Counted from the first letter of the stretch, positions 50,525 to 59,995 are shown. The stretch: 64,000 bases of DNA from Mycolicibacterium celeriflavum (GCF_010731795.1 NZ_AP022591.1:4650001-4714000), one strand, 5' to 3'. Program-made: numbers and translations. The notes: generated by a model from the sequence alone, not told the origin.

Positions 50525-51943
50525 GTGCGCTTCCCCAGCGTGCGTGGGGGCCCACGGCGGCTAGGCGCTGCGGCGGTCGCTGCCCTGACGACGGCGTCAA
50601 TGCTGACGGCTTGCGGTTCCGACAGCCGCGGCATCGTGATCAACTACTACACGCCGGCCAACGAGGCGCAGACCTTCACGGCAGTCGCCCAGCGGTGCAA
50701 CGAAGAACTCGGTGGCCGGTTCACCATCCAACAGATCAGCTTGCCCAAGAGCGCCGACGACCAGCGACTCCAGCTCGCGCGGCGGCTCACCGGAAACGAC
50801 AAGACCCTCGACGTGATGGCGCTCGACGTCGTGTGGACAGCCGAGTTCGCCGAGGCCGGTTGGGCATTGCCACTCTCCGACGACCCAGCAGGTCTCGCCG
50901 AGGCCGACGCCACGGCAAACACGCTGCCCGGTCCGGTGGAGACTGCCACCTGGCAAGGCAAACTCTACGCCGCGCCGATCACCACCAACACCCAATTGCT
51001 CTGGTACCGCGCCGATCTCATGTCGCAGCCACCGGCAACCTGGGATGCCATGGTGGCGGAGGCGACGCGGCTGCACGCGGCCGGCGAGCCGAGCTGGATT
51101 GCGGTACAAGGAAAGCAGTACGAGGGTCTGGTCGTCTGGTTCAACACCTTGCTGGAAAGCGCCGGCGGTCAGGTCCTTTCCGACGACGGTGAAACCGTCA
51201 CCCTGACCGACACCCCCGAGCACCGAGCGGCCACCGTCAAGGCGCTGCAGATCATCAAAGACGTTGCCACAGCGCCCGGTGCGGACCCGTCGGTGACACA
51301 GACAGACGAAACCACCGCGCGCCTGGCACTCGAACAAGGCAAAGCGGCGCTCGAGGTGAACTGGCCGTATGTACTGCCGTCGCTGCTCGAGAACGCGGTC
51401 AAGGGCGGGGTGCCGTTCCTGCCGCTCAACGAAGACCCCGCACTCGCCGACAGCATCGACGACGTCGGCACGTTCTCCCCGACCGACGAGCAGTTCGAGG
51501 CCGCGTTCCAGGCGAGCAAGAAGGTATTCGGGTTCGCCCCCTATCCGGGCGTGCAACCGGGTCAGCAGGCCAAGGTCACCATCGGTGGTCTGAACCTCGC
51601 CGTCGCGAAGACGACGCAGCACAAAGCCGAAGCGTTCGAGGCCATTCGGTGCCTGCGCAATGTCGAGAACCAGCGGTTCACGTCGGTGGAAGGCGGTCTG
51701 CCGGCCGTGCGGACGTCGCTGTACAGCGATCCCGCATTCCAGATGAAATATCCGCAGTACGAGATCATCCGCGAACAACTCACCAACGCGGCGGTCCGGC
51801 CCGCCACGCCCGTCTACCAAGCGGTGTCGACGCGTATCTCGGCCACGCTGGCGCCGATCACCGACATCGACCCCGAGCACACCGCCGACGAACTCACCGA
51901 GCAGGTGCAGAAGGCCATCGACGGTAAGGGACTGATCCCATGA
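50525..51943 (+). CDS. lpqY: LpqY, trehalose-binding lipoprotein
   Basis: LpqY is the substrate-binding lipoprotein of the LpqY-SugABC importer, which recycles trehalose released during mycolate transfer. The signal peptide ends at lipobox LTAC (Cys30). The mature part is a family 1 solute-binding protein, with QRCNEELGGRFTIQQ early and VNWPYVLPSLLE later. GTG 50525 is preferred, six bases after GGAGG (50514-50518), giving 472 aa; GTG 50522 is also possible. The open frame from 50426 covers the promoter and is rejected. The stop overlaps the sugA ATG. Confidence 0.95.
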   Translation: MRFPSVRGGPRRLGAAAVAALTTASMLTACGSDSRGIVINYYTPANEAQTFTAVAQRCNEELGGRFTIQQISLPKSADDQRLQLARRLTGNDKTLDVMALDVVWTAEFAEAGWALPLSDDPAGLAEADATANTLPGPVETATWQGKLYAAPITTNTQLLWYRADLMSQPPATWDAMVAEATRLHAAGEPSWIAVQGKQYEGLVVWFNTLLESAGGQVLSDDGETVTLTDTPEHRAATVKALQIIKDVATAPGADPSVTQTDETTARLALEQGKAALEVNWPYVLPSLLENAVKGGVPFLPLNEDPALADSIDDVGTFSPTDEQFEAAFQASKKVFGFAPYPGVQPGQQAKVTIGGLNLAVAKTTQHKAEAFEAIRCLRNVENQRFTSVEGGLPAVRTSLYSDPAFQMKYPQYEIIREQLTNAAVRPATPVYQAVSTRISATLAPITDIDPEHTADELTEQVQKAIDGKGLIP

Positions 51944-52878
51944 CCGCGCCACCGATGGCCGCGACAGCGCAGACCACCCCGGCTCCGACCACGACCGGCA
52001 GCCAGAACACCCGCTCGGAGCGCAGGCTGGCGTTCCTTCTGGTCGCTCCCGCGGTGCTGCTGATGCTCGCGGTCACCGCCTATCCGATCGGCTACGCGGT
52101 CTGGCTGAGCTTGCAGCGCAACAACATGGCGGCGCCGCAGGACACCGAGTTCATCGGCCTGACCAACTACGTCACCATCCTCAGCGACCAGTATTGGTGG
52201 ACCGCGCTTTCCGTCACCCTTGCCATCACCGTCGTCTCGGTCGCCATCGAGTTCGTGCTCGGCATGGCGCTGGCACTGGTGATGCACCGCACCATCTTCG
52301 GCAAGGGCGTCGTGCGCACCGCGATCCTCATCCCGTACGGAATCGTCACGGTCGCCGCGTCGTACAGCTGGTATTACGCGTGGACACCGGGCACCGGCTA
52401 TCTGGCGAACCTGCTGCCGGAGGGAAGCGCCCCGCTGACCGAACAGATCCCGTCGCTGGCGATCGTGGTGCTCGCCGAGGTGTGGAAGACGACGCCGTTC
52501 ATGGCGCTGCTGCTGCTGGCCGGATTGGCGCTGGTGCCACAGGATCTGCTCAACGCCGCCCAGGTCGACGGCGCGGGTGCGTGGAAGCGGCTCATCAAGG
52601 TCATCCTGCCGCTGATCAAGCCGGCGATCCTGGTGGCGCTGCTGTTCCGCACGCTCGATGCGTTCCGAATCTTCGACAACATCTACATCCTCACCGGCGG
52701 CGCAAACAACACCGGTTCGGTGTCGATCCTCGGATACGACAACTTGTTCAAGGCGTTCAACGTCGGCCTGGGATCGGCGATCAGCGTGCTGATCTTCCTG
52801 TGCGTGGCGCTCATCGCGTTCATCTACATCCAGATCTTCGGCGCAGCGGCGCCCGGGGCGACGGAGGAGCGTCGCTGA
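51940..52878 (+). CDS. sugA: SugA, trehalose ABC transporter permease
   Basis: This 312-aa inner-membrane permease has six hydrophobic segments. The MalF-type EAA loop DLLNAAQVDGAGAWKRLIKV, near residues 199-218, contacts the ATPase. ATG 51940 overlaps the lpqY stop (ATGA) and its own stop overlaps sugB (TGATG), so translation is coupled along the operon. The N-terminal ~30 residues are Thr/Ala/Pro-rich and cytosolic. Equivalent to M. tuberculosis Rv1236. Confidence 0.95.
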   Translation: MTAPPMAATAQTTPAPTTTGSQNTRSERRLAFLLVAPAVLLMLAVTAYPIGYAVWLSLQRNNMAAPQDTEFIGLTNYVTILSDQYWWTALSVTLAITVVSVAIEFVLGMALALVMHRTIFGKGVVRTAILIPYGIVTVAASYSWYYAWTPGTGYLANLLPEGSAPLTEQIPSLAIVVLAEVWKTTPFMALLLLAGLALVPQDLLNAAQVDGAGAWKRLIKVILPLIKPAILVALLFRTLDAFRIFDNIYILTGGANNTGSVSILGYDNLFKAFNVGLGSAISVLIFLCVALIAFIYIQIFGAAAPGATEERR

Positions 52879-53723
52879 TGGCGCAGCGGGTCGGTGCGAC
52901 GCGTGCGACCGGTTGGACCGTCGTCAACATCCTGGTGATCGTCTATGCCCTGCTTCCGGTGCTGTGGATCCTTTCGCTGTCGCTGAAACCGACGTCGAGT
53001 GTCAAGGACGGCAAGCTGATTCCGGCCGAGATCACGTTCGACAACTACAAGGCGATCTTCGCGGGCGGCAACAACGGGGCCTTCACCTCGGCGTTGATCA
53101 ACTCGATCGGCATCGGCCTGATCACCACCGCCATCGCGGTGGTGATCGGCGGCATGGCCGCATACGCGGTCGCGCGGCTCGATTTCCGCGGCAAGCAGCT
53201 GCTGATCGGCGTCGCGCTACTGATCGCGATGTTTCCCCACATCTCGCTCGTCACACCGCTTTTCAACATCGAACGCGCCGTCGGGCTGTTCGACACCTGG
53301 CCCGGCTTGATCATCCCGTACATCACGTTCGCGCTGCCGCTGGCGATCTACACGCTGTCGGCGTTTTTTCGCGAGATCCCCTGGGACTTGGAAAAGGCCG
53401 CCAAGATGGACGGCGCCACACCCTCGCAGGCTTTCCGCAAAGTCATCGCGCCGCTGGCCGCGCCCGGCATCGTCACCGCGGCGATCCTGGTGTTCATCTT
53501 CGCGTGGAACGACCTGCTGCTGGCGCTGTCGCTGACCGCGACGCAGCGGGCGATCACCGCGCCCGTGGCAATCGCGAACTTCACCGGCAGTTCGCAATTC
53601 GAGGAGCCGACCGGATCGATCGCGGCGGGCGCGATGGTCATCACGATTCCGATCATCGTCTTTGTCCTCATCTTCCAACGACGGATCGTCGCCGGACTGA
53701 CATCCGGCGCGGTGAAGGGGTAG
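52878..53723 (+). CDS. sugB: SugB, trehalose ABC transporter permease
   Basis: This 281-aa MalG-type permease partners SugA. It has six hydrophobic segments and the EAA loop LEKAAKMDGATPSQAFRKV near residues 173-191, followed by PLAAPGI. ATG 52878 shares its first base with the last base of the sugA stop. The longer open frame from 52194 is an out-of-frame shadow over sugA. sugC starts four bases after its stop. Equivalent to Rv1237. Confidence 0.95.
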   Translation: MAQRVGATRATGWTVVNILVIVYALLPVLWILSLSLKPTSSVKDGKLIPAEITFDNYKAIFAGGNNGAFTSALINSIGIGLITTAIAVVIGGMAAYAVARLDFRGKQLLIGVALLIAMFPHISLVTPLFNIERAVGLFDTWPGLIIPYITFALPLAIYTLSAFFREIPWDLEKAAKMDGATPSQAFRKVIAPLAAPGIVTAAILVFIFAWNDLLLALSLTATQRAITAPVAIANFTGSSQFEEPTGSIAAGAMVITIPIIVFVLIFQRRIVAGLTSGAVKG

Positions 53724-53727
53724 TCCC

Positions 53728-54927
53728 ATGGCCGAAATTGTGTTGGACCGGGTGACGAAGAGTTATCCCAACGGCGCGACGGCCGTGCACGAGTTGTCGA
53801 TGACCATCGCCGACGGCGAGTTCATCATCCTCGTCGGCCCGTCGGGTTGCGGAAAGTCGACCACGCTCAACATGATCGCGGGCCTGGAGGACATCACGTC
53901 GGGCGAACTGCGCATCGCGGGCGAGCGGGTCAACGAGAAGGCGCCCAAGGACCGCGACATCGCGATGGTGTTCCAGTCTTACGCGCTCTATCCGCATATG
54001 AGCGTCCGGCAGAACATCGCGTTCCCGCTCACCCTGGCCAAGTTGAAGAAGGACGAAATCGCCCGCAAGGTCACCGAAGCCGCGAAAATCCTTGACCTGA
54101 GCGAACTTCTGGATCGCAAACCGGGCCAGCTCTCGGGCGGCCAGCGCCAGCGTGTCGCGATGGGCCGCGCCATCGTGCGCGATCCCAAGGCATTCCTGAT
54201 GGACGAACCGCTGTCGAACCTCGACGCCAAGCTGCGCGTGCAGATGCGCTCGGAGATCGCGCGCCTGCAGGACCGGTTGGGCACGACGACCGTCTACGTC
54301 ACCCACGACCAGACCGAGGCGATGACGCTGGGGGACCGCGTTGTGGTGCTGCTCGCCGGGGTGGCTCAGCAGATCGGCACGCCCGACGAACTCTACAACC
54401 GCCCGGCGAACCTGTTCGTCGCCGGCTTCATCGGTTCGCCCGCCATGAATTTCTTCCCCGCAACGATCACCGACATCGGGGTGCGGCTGCCGTTCGGCGA
54501 GGTCACCTTCACCCAGGAGAACTACGATCGGCTCACCCGGCACAACCCGCCGGCGAATGTGATCGTCGGTATCCGGCCCGAGCATTTCGAGGACGCGGCG
54601 GTGCTCGACGGGTATGCGAGGATTCGCGCCCTGACCTTCGAGGTGCAGGTTGACAGGGTGGAGTCGTTGGGCGCCGACAAGTACGTCCACTTCAAGACCG
54701 AAGGCGCCGGGGCCAGGTCGGCGCAACTCGCCGAGCTGGCCGCGGAGTCGGGTGTCGGCGAAAACGAGTTCGTGGCAAGGGTTTCGGTCGAGTCGACGGC
54801 CCGGCAGGGCGAGACGATCCAATTGGGGTTCGACACGTCGAAGCTGGTGGTTTTCGATCCCGACTCCGGGCGCAACCTCACGCTGCCCGACGACACGTCC
54901 GCAGCACCGGCAGCCCCGGCCGAGTGA
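53728..54927 (+). CDS. sugC: SugC, trehalose ABC transporter ATPase
   Basis: This 399-aa MalK-type ATPase drives the importer. Walker A GPSGCGKST is near residue 37, the signature LSGGQRQRVAMGRA near 135 and Walker B FLMDEPLSNLD near 155, with the switch His in VTHDQ. A C-terminal OB-type regulatory region (from about 240) is present with IGIRPEHF-like VGIRPEHF. ATG 53728. Its stop overlaps the next gene (GTGA), so the Suppressor-of-fused-like protein is part of the same operon here. Confidence 0.95.
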   Translation: MAEIVLDRVTKSYPNGATAVHELSMTIADGEFIILVGPSGCGKSTTLNMIAGLEDITSGELRIAGERVNEKAPKDRDIAMVFQSYALYPHMSVRQNIAFPLTLAKLKKDEIARKVTEAAKILDLSELLDRKPGQLSGGQRQRVAMGRAIVRDPKAFLMDEPLSNLDAKLRVQMRSEIARLQDRLGTTTVYVTHDQTEAMTLGDRVVVLLAGVAQQIGTPDELYNRPANLFVAGFIGSPAMNFFPATITDIGVRLPFGEVTFTQENYDRLTRHNPPANVIVGIRPEHFEDAAVLDGYARIRALTFEVQVDRVESLGADKYVHFKTEGAGARSAQLAELAAESGVGENEFVARVSVESTARQGETIQLGFDTSKLVVFDPDSGRNLTLPDDTSAAPAAPAE

Positions 54928-55538
54928 TCGACGTCCTGGCCGAGGTTCGGGTTCACCTGCGCGAACATTTCGCCCGGGCCGGTATCACCGCTGAACCCGC
55001 CACGGCCAGCGTCACGTTCCTCGGCACCGAGAAGATCGACGTGCTGCGATTCGGCCCCGACGTCCGAGGCGGCCCGGACGTCAACCGCCACGTGTACCAC
55101 TATGTCTCGCTGGGCTGTTCGCGCCATCCCATGCTCGACCCATCCGAGATGGTGACCGACGTGCTGCACGGCCCGCGTGCGGAGGTGACGGTCGCGCTGC
55201 GCGGCCCGGCACCGCGCGGGCTGTCCCGATCGATCGCGATCGTCGCCGCCGCGCCTGCAGTCGAAGGGCTGATGCTCGAACCCGACGCGCTGATCGATCT
55301 GGAAACGCCGCTGTGGGAAGGCGCGCCGTTTACCGCATTTGTGCTGAGCCGCAGCGACATTGACGACGTCTCGCTCACCGGGCCGCTGCAGCCGGTGGCG
55401 ATCCTCTCGGCGACGCCGATCACCGCCACCGAAGCGGCATGGGTGCGGCTCAAGGGTGCCGACGCGATGCGCGAGGCGTGGGTGCAGGACGGCGTCGACG
55501 TCCTCGACCCACGGCGGCGGGCCGCCAAACCCAGCTGA
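54924..55538 (+). CDS. Suppressor-of-fused-like protein
   Basis: This 204-aa protein looks like the bacterial Suppressor-of-fused (SUFU) family: VLRFGPDVRGG, then HVYHYVSLGCSRHPM near residues 55-69, and ITATEAAWVRLKGADAMREA near the end. Bacterial members are of unknown function, often found with toxin-immunity or stress genes. GTG 54924 overlaps the sugC stop by 4 bp. That places it in the trehalose uptake operon, whereas M. tuberculosis goes directly from sugC to corA. The last codons (RRAAKPS) are the first copy of the 25-bp tandem repeat. Confidence 0.75.
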   Translation: MIDVLAEVRVHLREHFARAGITAEPATASVTFLGTEKIDVLRFGPDVRGGPDVNRHVYHYVSLGCSRHPMLDPSEMVTDVLHGPRAEVTVALRGPAPRGLSRSIAIVAAAPAVEGLMLEPDALIDLETPLWEGAPFTAFVLSRSDIDDVSLTGPLQPVAILSATPITATEAAWVRLKGADAMREAWVQDGVDVLDPRRRAAKPS

Positions 55539-55618
55539 GCGGCGGGCCGCCAAACCCACCTGAGCGGCGGGCCGCCAAACCCAGCTGAGCGGCGGGCCGC
55601 CAAACCCAGCTGAGCGGA
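55514..55618. repeat. 25-bp tandem repeat, four copies
   Basis: A 25-bp unit containing GGCGGGCCGCCAAACCCAGC is repeated with exact period 25 (GCCGCCAAAC at 55521, 55546, 55571 and 55596). Copy two differs by one base (CACC for CAGC). Each unit holds a GGCGG-G-CCGCC palindrome and a CAGCTGAG. The first copy encodes the end and TGA stop of the SUFU-like gene; the array ends three bases before the corA stop. Because 25 is not a multiple of three, copies present a stop in more than one frame. It is a likely variable-number repeat. Confidence 0.9.
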
Positions 55619-55620
55619 AA

Positions 55621-56724
55621 CTAGAGCCAGCGGTTGCGCCGGAACGCGCGGAACAACAGCGTGCACACGATCAACATCACGGCCAGTACCGCCGGATAGC
55701 CCCACGGCTGTTTGAGTTCGGGCATGTAGTCGAAGTTCATCCCGTAGATGCCGGCGATGGCCGTCGGCACCGCGGCGATCGCGACGTAGGCCGAGATCTT
55801 GCGCATGTCGACGTTCTGCTGCATGGCGACCTTGCCGACCGCGGCCTGCACCAGCGAGCTGAGCACCTCGTCGTAGGTGGCGATCCGGTCGGCGGCCTGC
55901 GTGTTGTGGTCCAGCACGTCACGCATGTAGCGCCGCACCTCGATCGAGATCAGATCGTCGTGATCGCTCATGATCCGCTGCAGCGCCAGCGTCAGCGGGC
56001 TGACCGCCCGGCGCAGCTCGACAATCTCCCTCTTGAGCAGGTAGATGCTCTCGATGTTGGTCTGGGTGGCCGGCGAGAAGACGTTCTCCTCCATCGTGTC
56101 GATGTCGGTCTCGATCGAGTCGGTGACGTCGAGGTAATCGTCGACGACATGGTCGGCGATCGCATGCATCACCGCGTACGGCCCCAGCTTGAGAAGCCCG
56201 GGGGAGGCGTCGAGCCGTTTCCGCACCCCGGCAAGCCCGCCGTGTTCGCCGTGCCGGACCGTCACCACGAAATCGGGTCCGACGAAGATCATGATCTCGC
56301 CGGTTTCGACGATCTCGCGCGCGTACGCGACGGATTCGTGCTCGACGTAGGTGACCGTCTTGAGGACGAGGAACAGGGTGTTGTCGTAGCGCTCCAATTT
56401 CGGTCGTTGGTGTGCGTGGACCGCGTCCTCGACGGCCAGCTCGTGCAGGTCGAACTTGTCGGCGATGACCTGCATCTGGCGGTCGTCGGGTTCGTGCAGG
56501 CCGATCCAGACGAACGCGTCCCTGCCGTCGGCGCGCAACTCTTGCACCTTGCCCTTGGCGGCGGCGTGGGTGTACTTGCCGGCGAGCCGCGTGCCCTCGC
56601 AGTAGATGCCACAGTCGACCGTCGCCTGCGCCACCGGCACGGGGATCGAGCCGGCGTCCACGCTGCCGGAGTTGGCTTTCACGGTGGGCCGCAGTGATGG
56701 AGGCAGTGAGCGAAACGACGGCAT
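55621..56724 (-). CDS. corA: CorA, magnesium/cobalt channel
   Basis: This 367-aa homopentameric Mg2+ channel subunit has the long cytosolic funnel domain and two C-terminal membrane helices. The pore signature YGMNFDYMPEL (GMN motif) is near residue 327, between the helices. A basic patch (RAFRRNRW) forms the end. ATG 56724 is chosen; the frame to 56883 is not conserved and reaches into the mdh promoter. Equivalent to Rv1239c and divergent from mdh (149 bp). Confidence 0.94.
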   Translation of the reverse strand: MPSFRSLPPSLRPTVKANSGSVDAGSIPVPVAQATVDCGIYCEGTRLAGKYTHAAAKGKVQELRADGRDAFVWIGLHEPDDRQMQVIADKFDLHELAVEDAVHAHQRPKLERYDNTLFLVLKTVTYVEHESVAYAREIVETGEIMIFVGPDFVVTVRHGEHGGLAGVRKRLDASPGLLKLGPYAVMHAIADHVVDDYLDVTDSIETDIDTMEENVFSPATQTNIESIYLLKREIVELRRAVSPLTLALQRIMSDHDDLISIEVRRYMRDVLDHNTQAADRIATYDEVLSSLVQAAVGKVAMQQNVDMRKISAYVAIAAVPTAIAGIYGMNFDYMPELKQPWGYPAVLAVMLIVCTLLFRAFRRNRWL

Positions 56725-56873
56725 CGCATCAGCCTCCCGGGACAGCGCGGGACCCGTATCCGGGCCGTCGCCGATGCTACGCGGCCGGTGACATCGGCGT
56801 CCTGCTAGTTTCAGTCCCGACCCGATTTCGCCCGCGGTGCGGGCAACGTAGGACTGTCCAAGGAGCATCTGAC

Positions 56874-57863
56874 GTGAGCACAACTCCCCTCAAGGTCGCC
56901 GTCACCGGTGCCGCCGGCCAGATCGGCTACAGCCTGCTGTTCCGCATCGCGAGCGGTTCACTGCTCGGTCCGGACCGGCCTGTCGAGCTGCGGTTGCTCG
57001 AGATCGAGCCGGCGCTCAAGGCGCTCGAGGGTGTCGTGATGGAGCTCGACGACTGCGCGTTCCCGCTGCTCGCCGGCGTGGAGATCGGCGCGGATGCGAA
57101 CAAGATCTTCGACGGCGCGAACCTGGCGCTGCTCGTCGGCGCCCGCCCGCGGGGCCCTGGCATGGAGCGCAGTGACCTGCTCGAGGCCAACGGTGCGATC
57201 TTCACCGCCCAGGGCAAGGCGCTCAACGAGGTCGCCGCCGAGGATGTGCGCATCGGCGTCACCGGCAACCCGGCCAACACCAACGCTCTGATCGCGATGA
57301 CCAACGCCCCCGACATTCCGCGCGAGCGGTTCTCGGCGCTGACCCGCCTCGACCACAACCGGGCGATCAGCCAACTGGCCCGCAAGACCGGTGCCAAGGT
57401 CACCGACATCAAGAAGATGACGATCTGGGGCAACCACTCGGCCACGCAGTACCCCGACATCTTCCACGCCGAGGTCGGCGGGAAGAACGCCGCCGAGGCC
57501 GTCAACGACCAGAACTGGATCGAGAACGACTTCATCCCGACCGTGGCCAAGCGCGGTGCGGCGATCATCGATGCGCGCGGTGCCTCGTCTGCAGCCTCGG
57601 CCGCGTCGGCGACCGTCGATGCCGCCCGCGACTGGCTGCTGGGCACCCCGGCCGATGACTGGGTGTCGATGGCGGTCGTCTCCGACGGGTCCTACGGCGT
57701 GCCGGAGGGCCTGATCTCGTCGTTCCCGGTGACGACGAAGGACGGCAACTGGACGATCGTGGGTGGCCTGGAGATCGACGACTTCTCCCGCGGCCGCATC
57801 GACAAGACGACGGGCGAACTCGCCGATGAACGCAAGGCGGTCACCGATCTGGGCCTCATCTGA
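56874..57863 (+). CDS. mdh: Mdh, malate dehydrogenase
   Basis: This TCA cycle enzyme interconverts malate and oxaloacetate with NAD. The 329-aa product has the NAD-binding GAAGQIGYSLLF near residue 11, the active-site loop GARPRGPGMERSDLL near 86, and the catalytic Asp-His pair (LTRLDHNRA and WGNHSATQYPD). GTG 56874 follows AAGGAG (56860-56865) and matches the family start. Equivalent to Rv1240. A malic enzyme gene follows after 62 bp on the same strand. Confidence 0.97.
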   Translation: MSTTPLKVAVTGAAGQIGYSLLFRIASGSLLGPDRPVELRLLEIEPALKALEGVVMELDDCAFPLLAGVEIGADANKIFDGANLALLVGARPRGPGMERSDLLEANGAIFTAQGKALNEVAAEDVRIGVTGNPANTNALIAMTNAPDIPRERFSALTRLDHNRAISQLARKTGAKVTDIKKMTIWGNHSATQYPDIFHAEVGGKNAAEAVNDQNWIENDFIPTVAKRGAAIIDARGASSAASAASATVDAARDWLLGTPADDWVSMAVVSDGSYGVPEGLISSFPVTTKDGNWTIVGGLEIDDFSRGRIDKTTGELADERKAVTDLGLI

Positions 57864-57925
57864 GGCGACCACGAGGCTCGGGGAGCGATTAGGTTACCTA
57901 CCAGTTCGTCGTTACCCTGAGCGCC

Positions 57926-59122
57926 GTGTCGCAAGCGGTGAGAGACCTACCAGTGACCGGATCCCACATCGTCGTCAGTGACGAGGAGATCTTCGCGGCC
58001 CACGTCGGCGGCAAGCTCTCGGTGGCGCTCAACGCGCCCCTCGACACCGAGCGGGCGCTGTCCCTCGCTTACACGCCGGGGGTGGCTCAGGTAAGCCGGG
58101 CCATCGCCGCCGATCACACCCTGGCCGCCCGCTATACCTGGGCCAACCGGATGGTGGCCGTCGTCAGCGACGGCAGCGCGGTCCTGGGCCTCGGCGACAT
58201 CGGCCCCGCGGCGGCGCTGCCGGTGATGGAGGGCAAGAGCGCGCTGTTCAAGGCGTTCGCCGACCTCGACTCGATCCCCATCGTGCTCGACACCAAGGAT
58301 CCCGACGAGATCGTCGAGACCCTGGTGCGGCTGCGCCCGACGTTCGGGGCGGTCAACCTCGAGGACATCTCGGCGCCGCGGTGCTTCGAGATCGAGCGGC
58401 GCCTGGTCGAGGCGCTGGACTGCCCGGTCATGCACGACGACCAGCACGGCACCGCGATCGTCGTGCTGGCCGCGCTGCTGGGTGCGGCCAGGGTCGTCGA
58501 CCGTGACATGGCCTCGCTTCGGGTGGTGGTCTCCGGCGCAGGTGCGGCCGGCGTCGCGTGCGCGAACATCCTGATGGCCGCCGGGGTCGGCGACATCACG
58601 CTGCTGGATTCGCAGGGCATCGTGCACAAGGGCCGCGAGAACCTCAACTCCTACAAGACCGAGATGGCCGAGCGGACCAACCCGAGGGGGTTGACCGGCG
58701 GCATCGCCGAGGCGCTCGCGGGTGCCGACGTGTTCCTCGGGCTGTCCGCCGGCGTCGTGCCCGCCGATCTGATCGCGTCGATGGCGCCGGACTCGATCGT
58801 GTTCGCACTGTCGAACCCGGATCCGGAGATTCACCCTGACGAGGCGAGCAGGTACGCGGCCGTCGTCGCGACCGGTCGCAGCGACTTCCCGAACCAGATC
58901 AACAACGTTCTCGCCTTCCCCGGGGTGTTCCGCGGCGCCCTGGACGCCGGGGCGCGCCGCATCACCGAGCAGATGAAAGTGGCTGCCGCCCAAGCGATCT
59001 TCTCCGTGGTCGGCGACGACGTGGCGGCCGACCGAATTGTGCCCAGCGTGTTGGACCCCCGGGTCGCGCCCGCAGTGGCGCGGGCGGTCGCCAGTGCGTC
59101 CGACAACGCGTCCGGCGGCTAG
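57926..59122 (+). CDS. Malic enzyme (MaeB-like, without PTA domain)
   Basis: This 398-aa enzyme oxidatively decarboxylates malate to pyruvate and CO2 with NAD(P). It is the short bacterial form: SLAYTPGVAQVSRAI at the start, VVSDGSAVLGLGDIGPAAALPVMEGK (marked by GSAVLGLGDIG), metal ligands in NLEDI and MHDDQHGTA, and a Rossmann motif VVSGAGAAGVA near residue 193. GTG 57926 is seven bases after TACCCT (57913-57918), suggesting a leaderless mRNA. Coenzyme preference was not judged. Beside mdh, it forms a malate node. Confidence 0.93.
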   Translation: MSQAVRDLPVTGSHIVVSDEEIFAAHVGGKLSVALNAPLDTERALSLAYTPGVAQVSRAIAADHTLAARYTWANRMVAVVSDGSAVLGLGDIGPAAALPVMEGKSALFKAFADLDSIPIVLDTKDPDEIVETLVRLRPTFGAVNLEDISAPRCFEIERRLVEALDCPVMHDDQHGTAIVVLAALLGAARVVDRDMASLRVVVSGAGAAGVACANILMAAGVGDITLLDSQGIVHKGRENLNSYKTEMAERTNPRGLTGGIAEALAGADVFLGLSAGVVPADLIASMAPDSIVFALSNPDPEIHPDEASRYAAVVATGRSDFPNQINNVLAFPGVFRGALDAGARRITEQMKVAAAQAIFSVVGDDVAADRIVPSVLDPRVAPAVARAVASASDNASGG

Positions 59123-59129
59123 GTCGCAC

Positions 59130-59972
59130 GTGGGCCGGCGAGTGGCGCTGGCGCTCGTCGCGCTGATCGTGGCGGGCACCGCCGCATGCGGCCGGCCCGA
59201 CGCGCCGCCGTCGATCGCGGTCGGTACCACACCGGATTCGGAGTCGACGCTGATCGCGCATCTGTATGCCGCGGCGTTGCGCTCCTACGGCCATCCGGCC
59301 CACGTCGAGACCGGGGAACACCCACTGATCGAACTGGACTCCGGCGATGTGCGCGTCGTTCCCGGCCTCACCGGGCGGTTGCTGGACAGGTTCAATCCCG
59401 AGTCGACGGCACGGGCGGCGGTGCAGGTTTACCGCGAGATGGTGTCGGCGTTGCCCGAAGGCATCGCAGCGGGTGATTACACCACGTCGGCGGAGGACAA
59501 ACCCGCGCTCGCGGTCACCGAGGCGACGGCCGAGGCGTGGGGTGGACGCGACGTCACCGCGGCTCTACGCCATTGCGACGAGCTGACCGTCGTCGCGGTC
59601 GCCGATGCGCCGCGGCCGGCAGAGATCGGAACGTGTAAGCCGAAGGTGACCGAATATCCGGACAGCGCAAAGGTGTTCGCGGCTGTGCTCGCCGGCCGAT
59701 TCCGCGCGGCGTGGACGACGACCGCGGCGCCCGGCATTCCGCCCGAACTGCTGACGCTCTCCGACAAGACCTCGCTGATCCGCGCCGAGAACCTGGTGCC
59801 GCTTTACCGCCGCAACGAGCTCAACGAGTCGCAGGTGCTGGCGCTCAACGAGGTGGCCGGCGTGCTGGACACCGCGGCGCTGGCCGACATGCGCGCAGAG
59901 GTGGCCGACGGAGCCGAGCCGGGTCAGGTGGCCGACGCGTTCCTCGCCGAACACCCGTTAGGCGACAGCTAG
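59130..59972 (+). CDS. lpqZ: LpqZ-like osmoprotectant-type binding lipoprotein
   Basis: This 280-aa lipoprotein belongs to the OpuAC-like substrate-binding family for quaternary amines. The signal peptide ends in AGTAAC with Cys near residue 20, followed by VGTTPDSESTLIAHLYAAAL, typical of that family. No permease or ATPase gene is adjacent, as with M. tuberculosis LpqZ (Rv1244). GTG 59130 begins seven bases after the malic enzyme stop, so it may be cotranscribed. The ligand is not known. Confidence 0.87.
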   Translation: MGRRVALALVALIVAGTAACGRPDAPPSIAVGTTPDSESTLIAHLYAAALRSYGHPAHVETGEHPLIELDSGDVRVVPGLTGRLLDRFNPESTARAAVQVYREMVSALPEGIAAGDYTTSAEDKPALAVTEATAEAWGGRDVTAALRHCDELTVVAVADAPRPAEIGTCKPKVTEYPDSAKVFAAVLAGRFRAAWTTTAAPGIPPELLTLSDKTSLIRAENLVPLYRRNELNESQVLALNEVAGVLDTAALADMRAEVADGAEPGQVADAFLAEHPLGDS

Positions 59973-59995
59973 CAATTTCGTGAGCGCGCGCCCGG

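Noticed and set aside
57890..57900. TAGGTTACCTA as a possible IdeR iron box before the malic enzyme gene
   Set aside because: Only one short half resembles the 19-bp IdeR consensus, and the target is not an iron gene.
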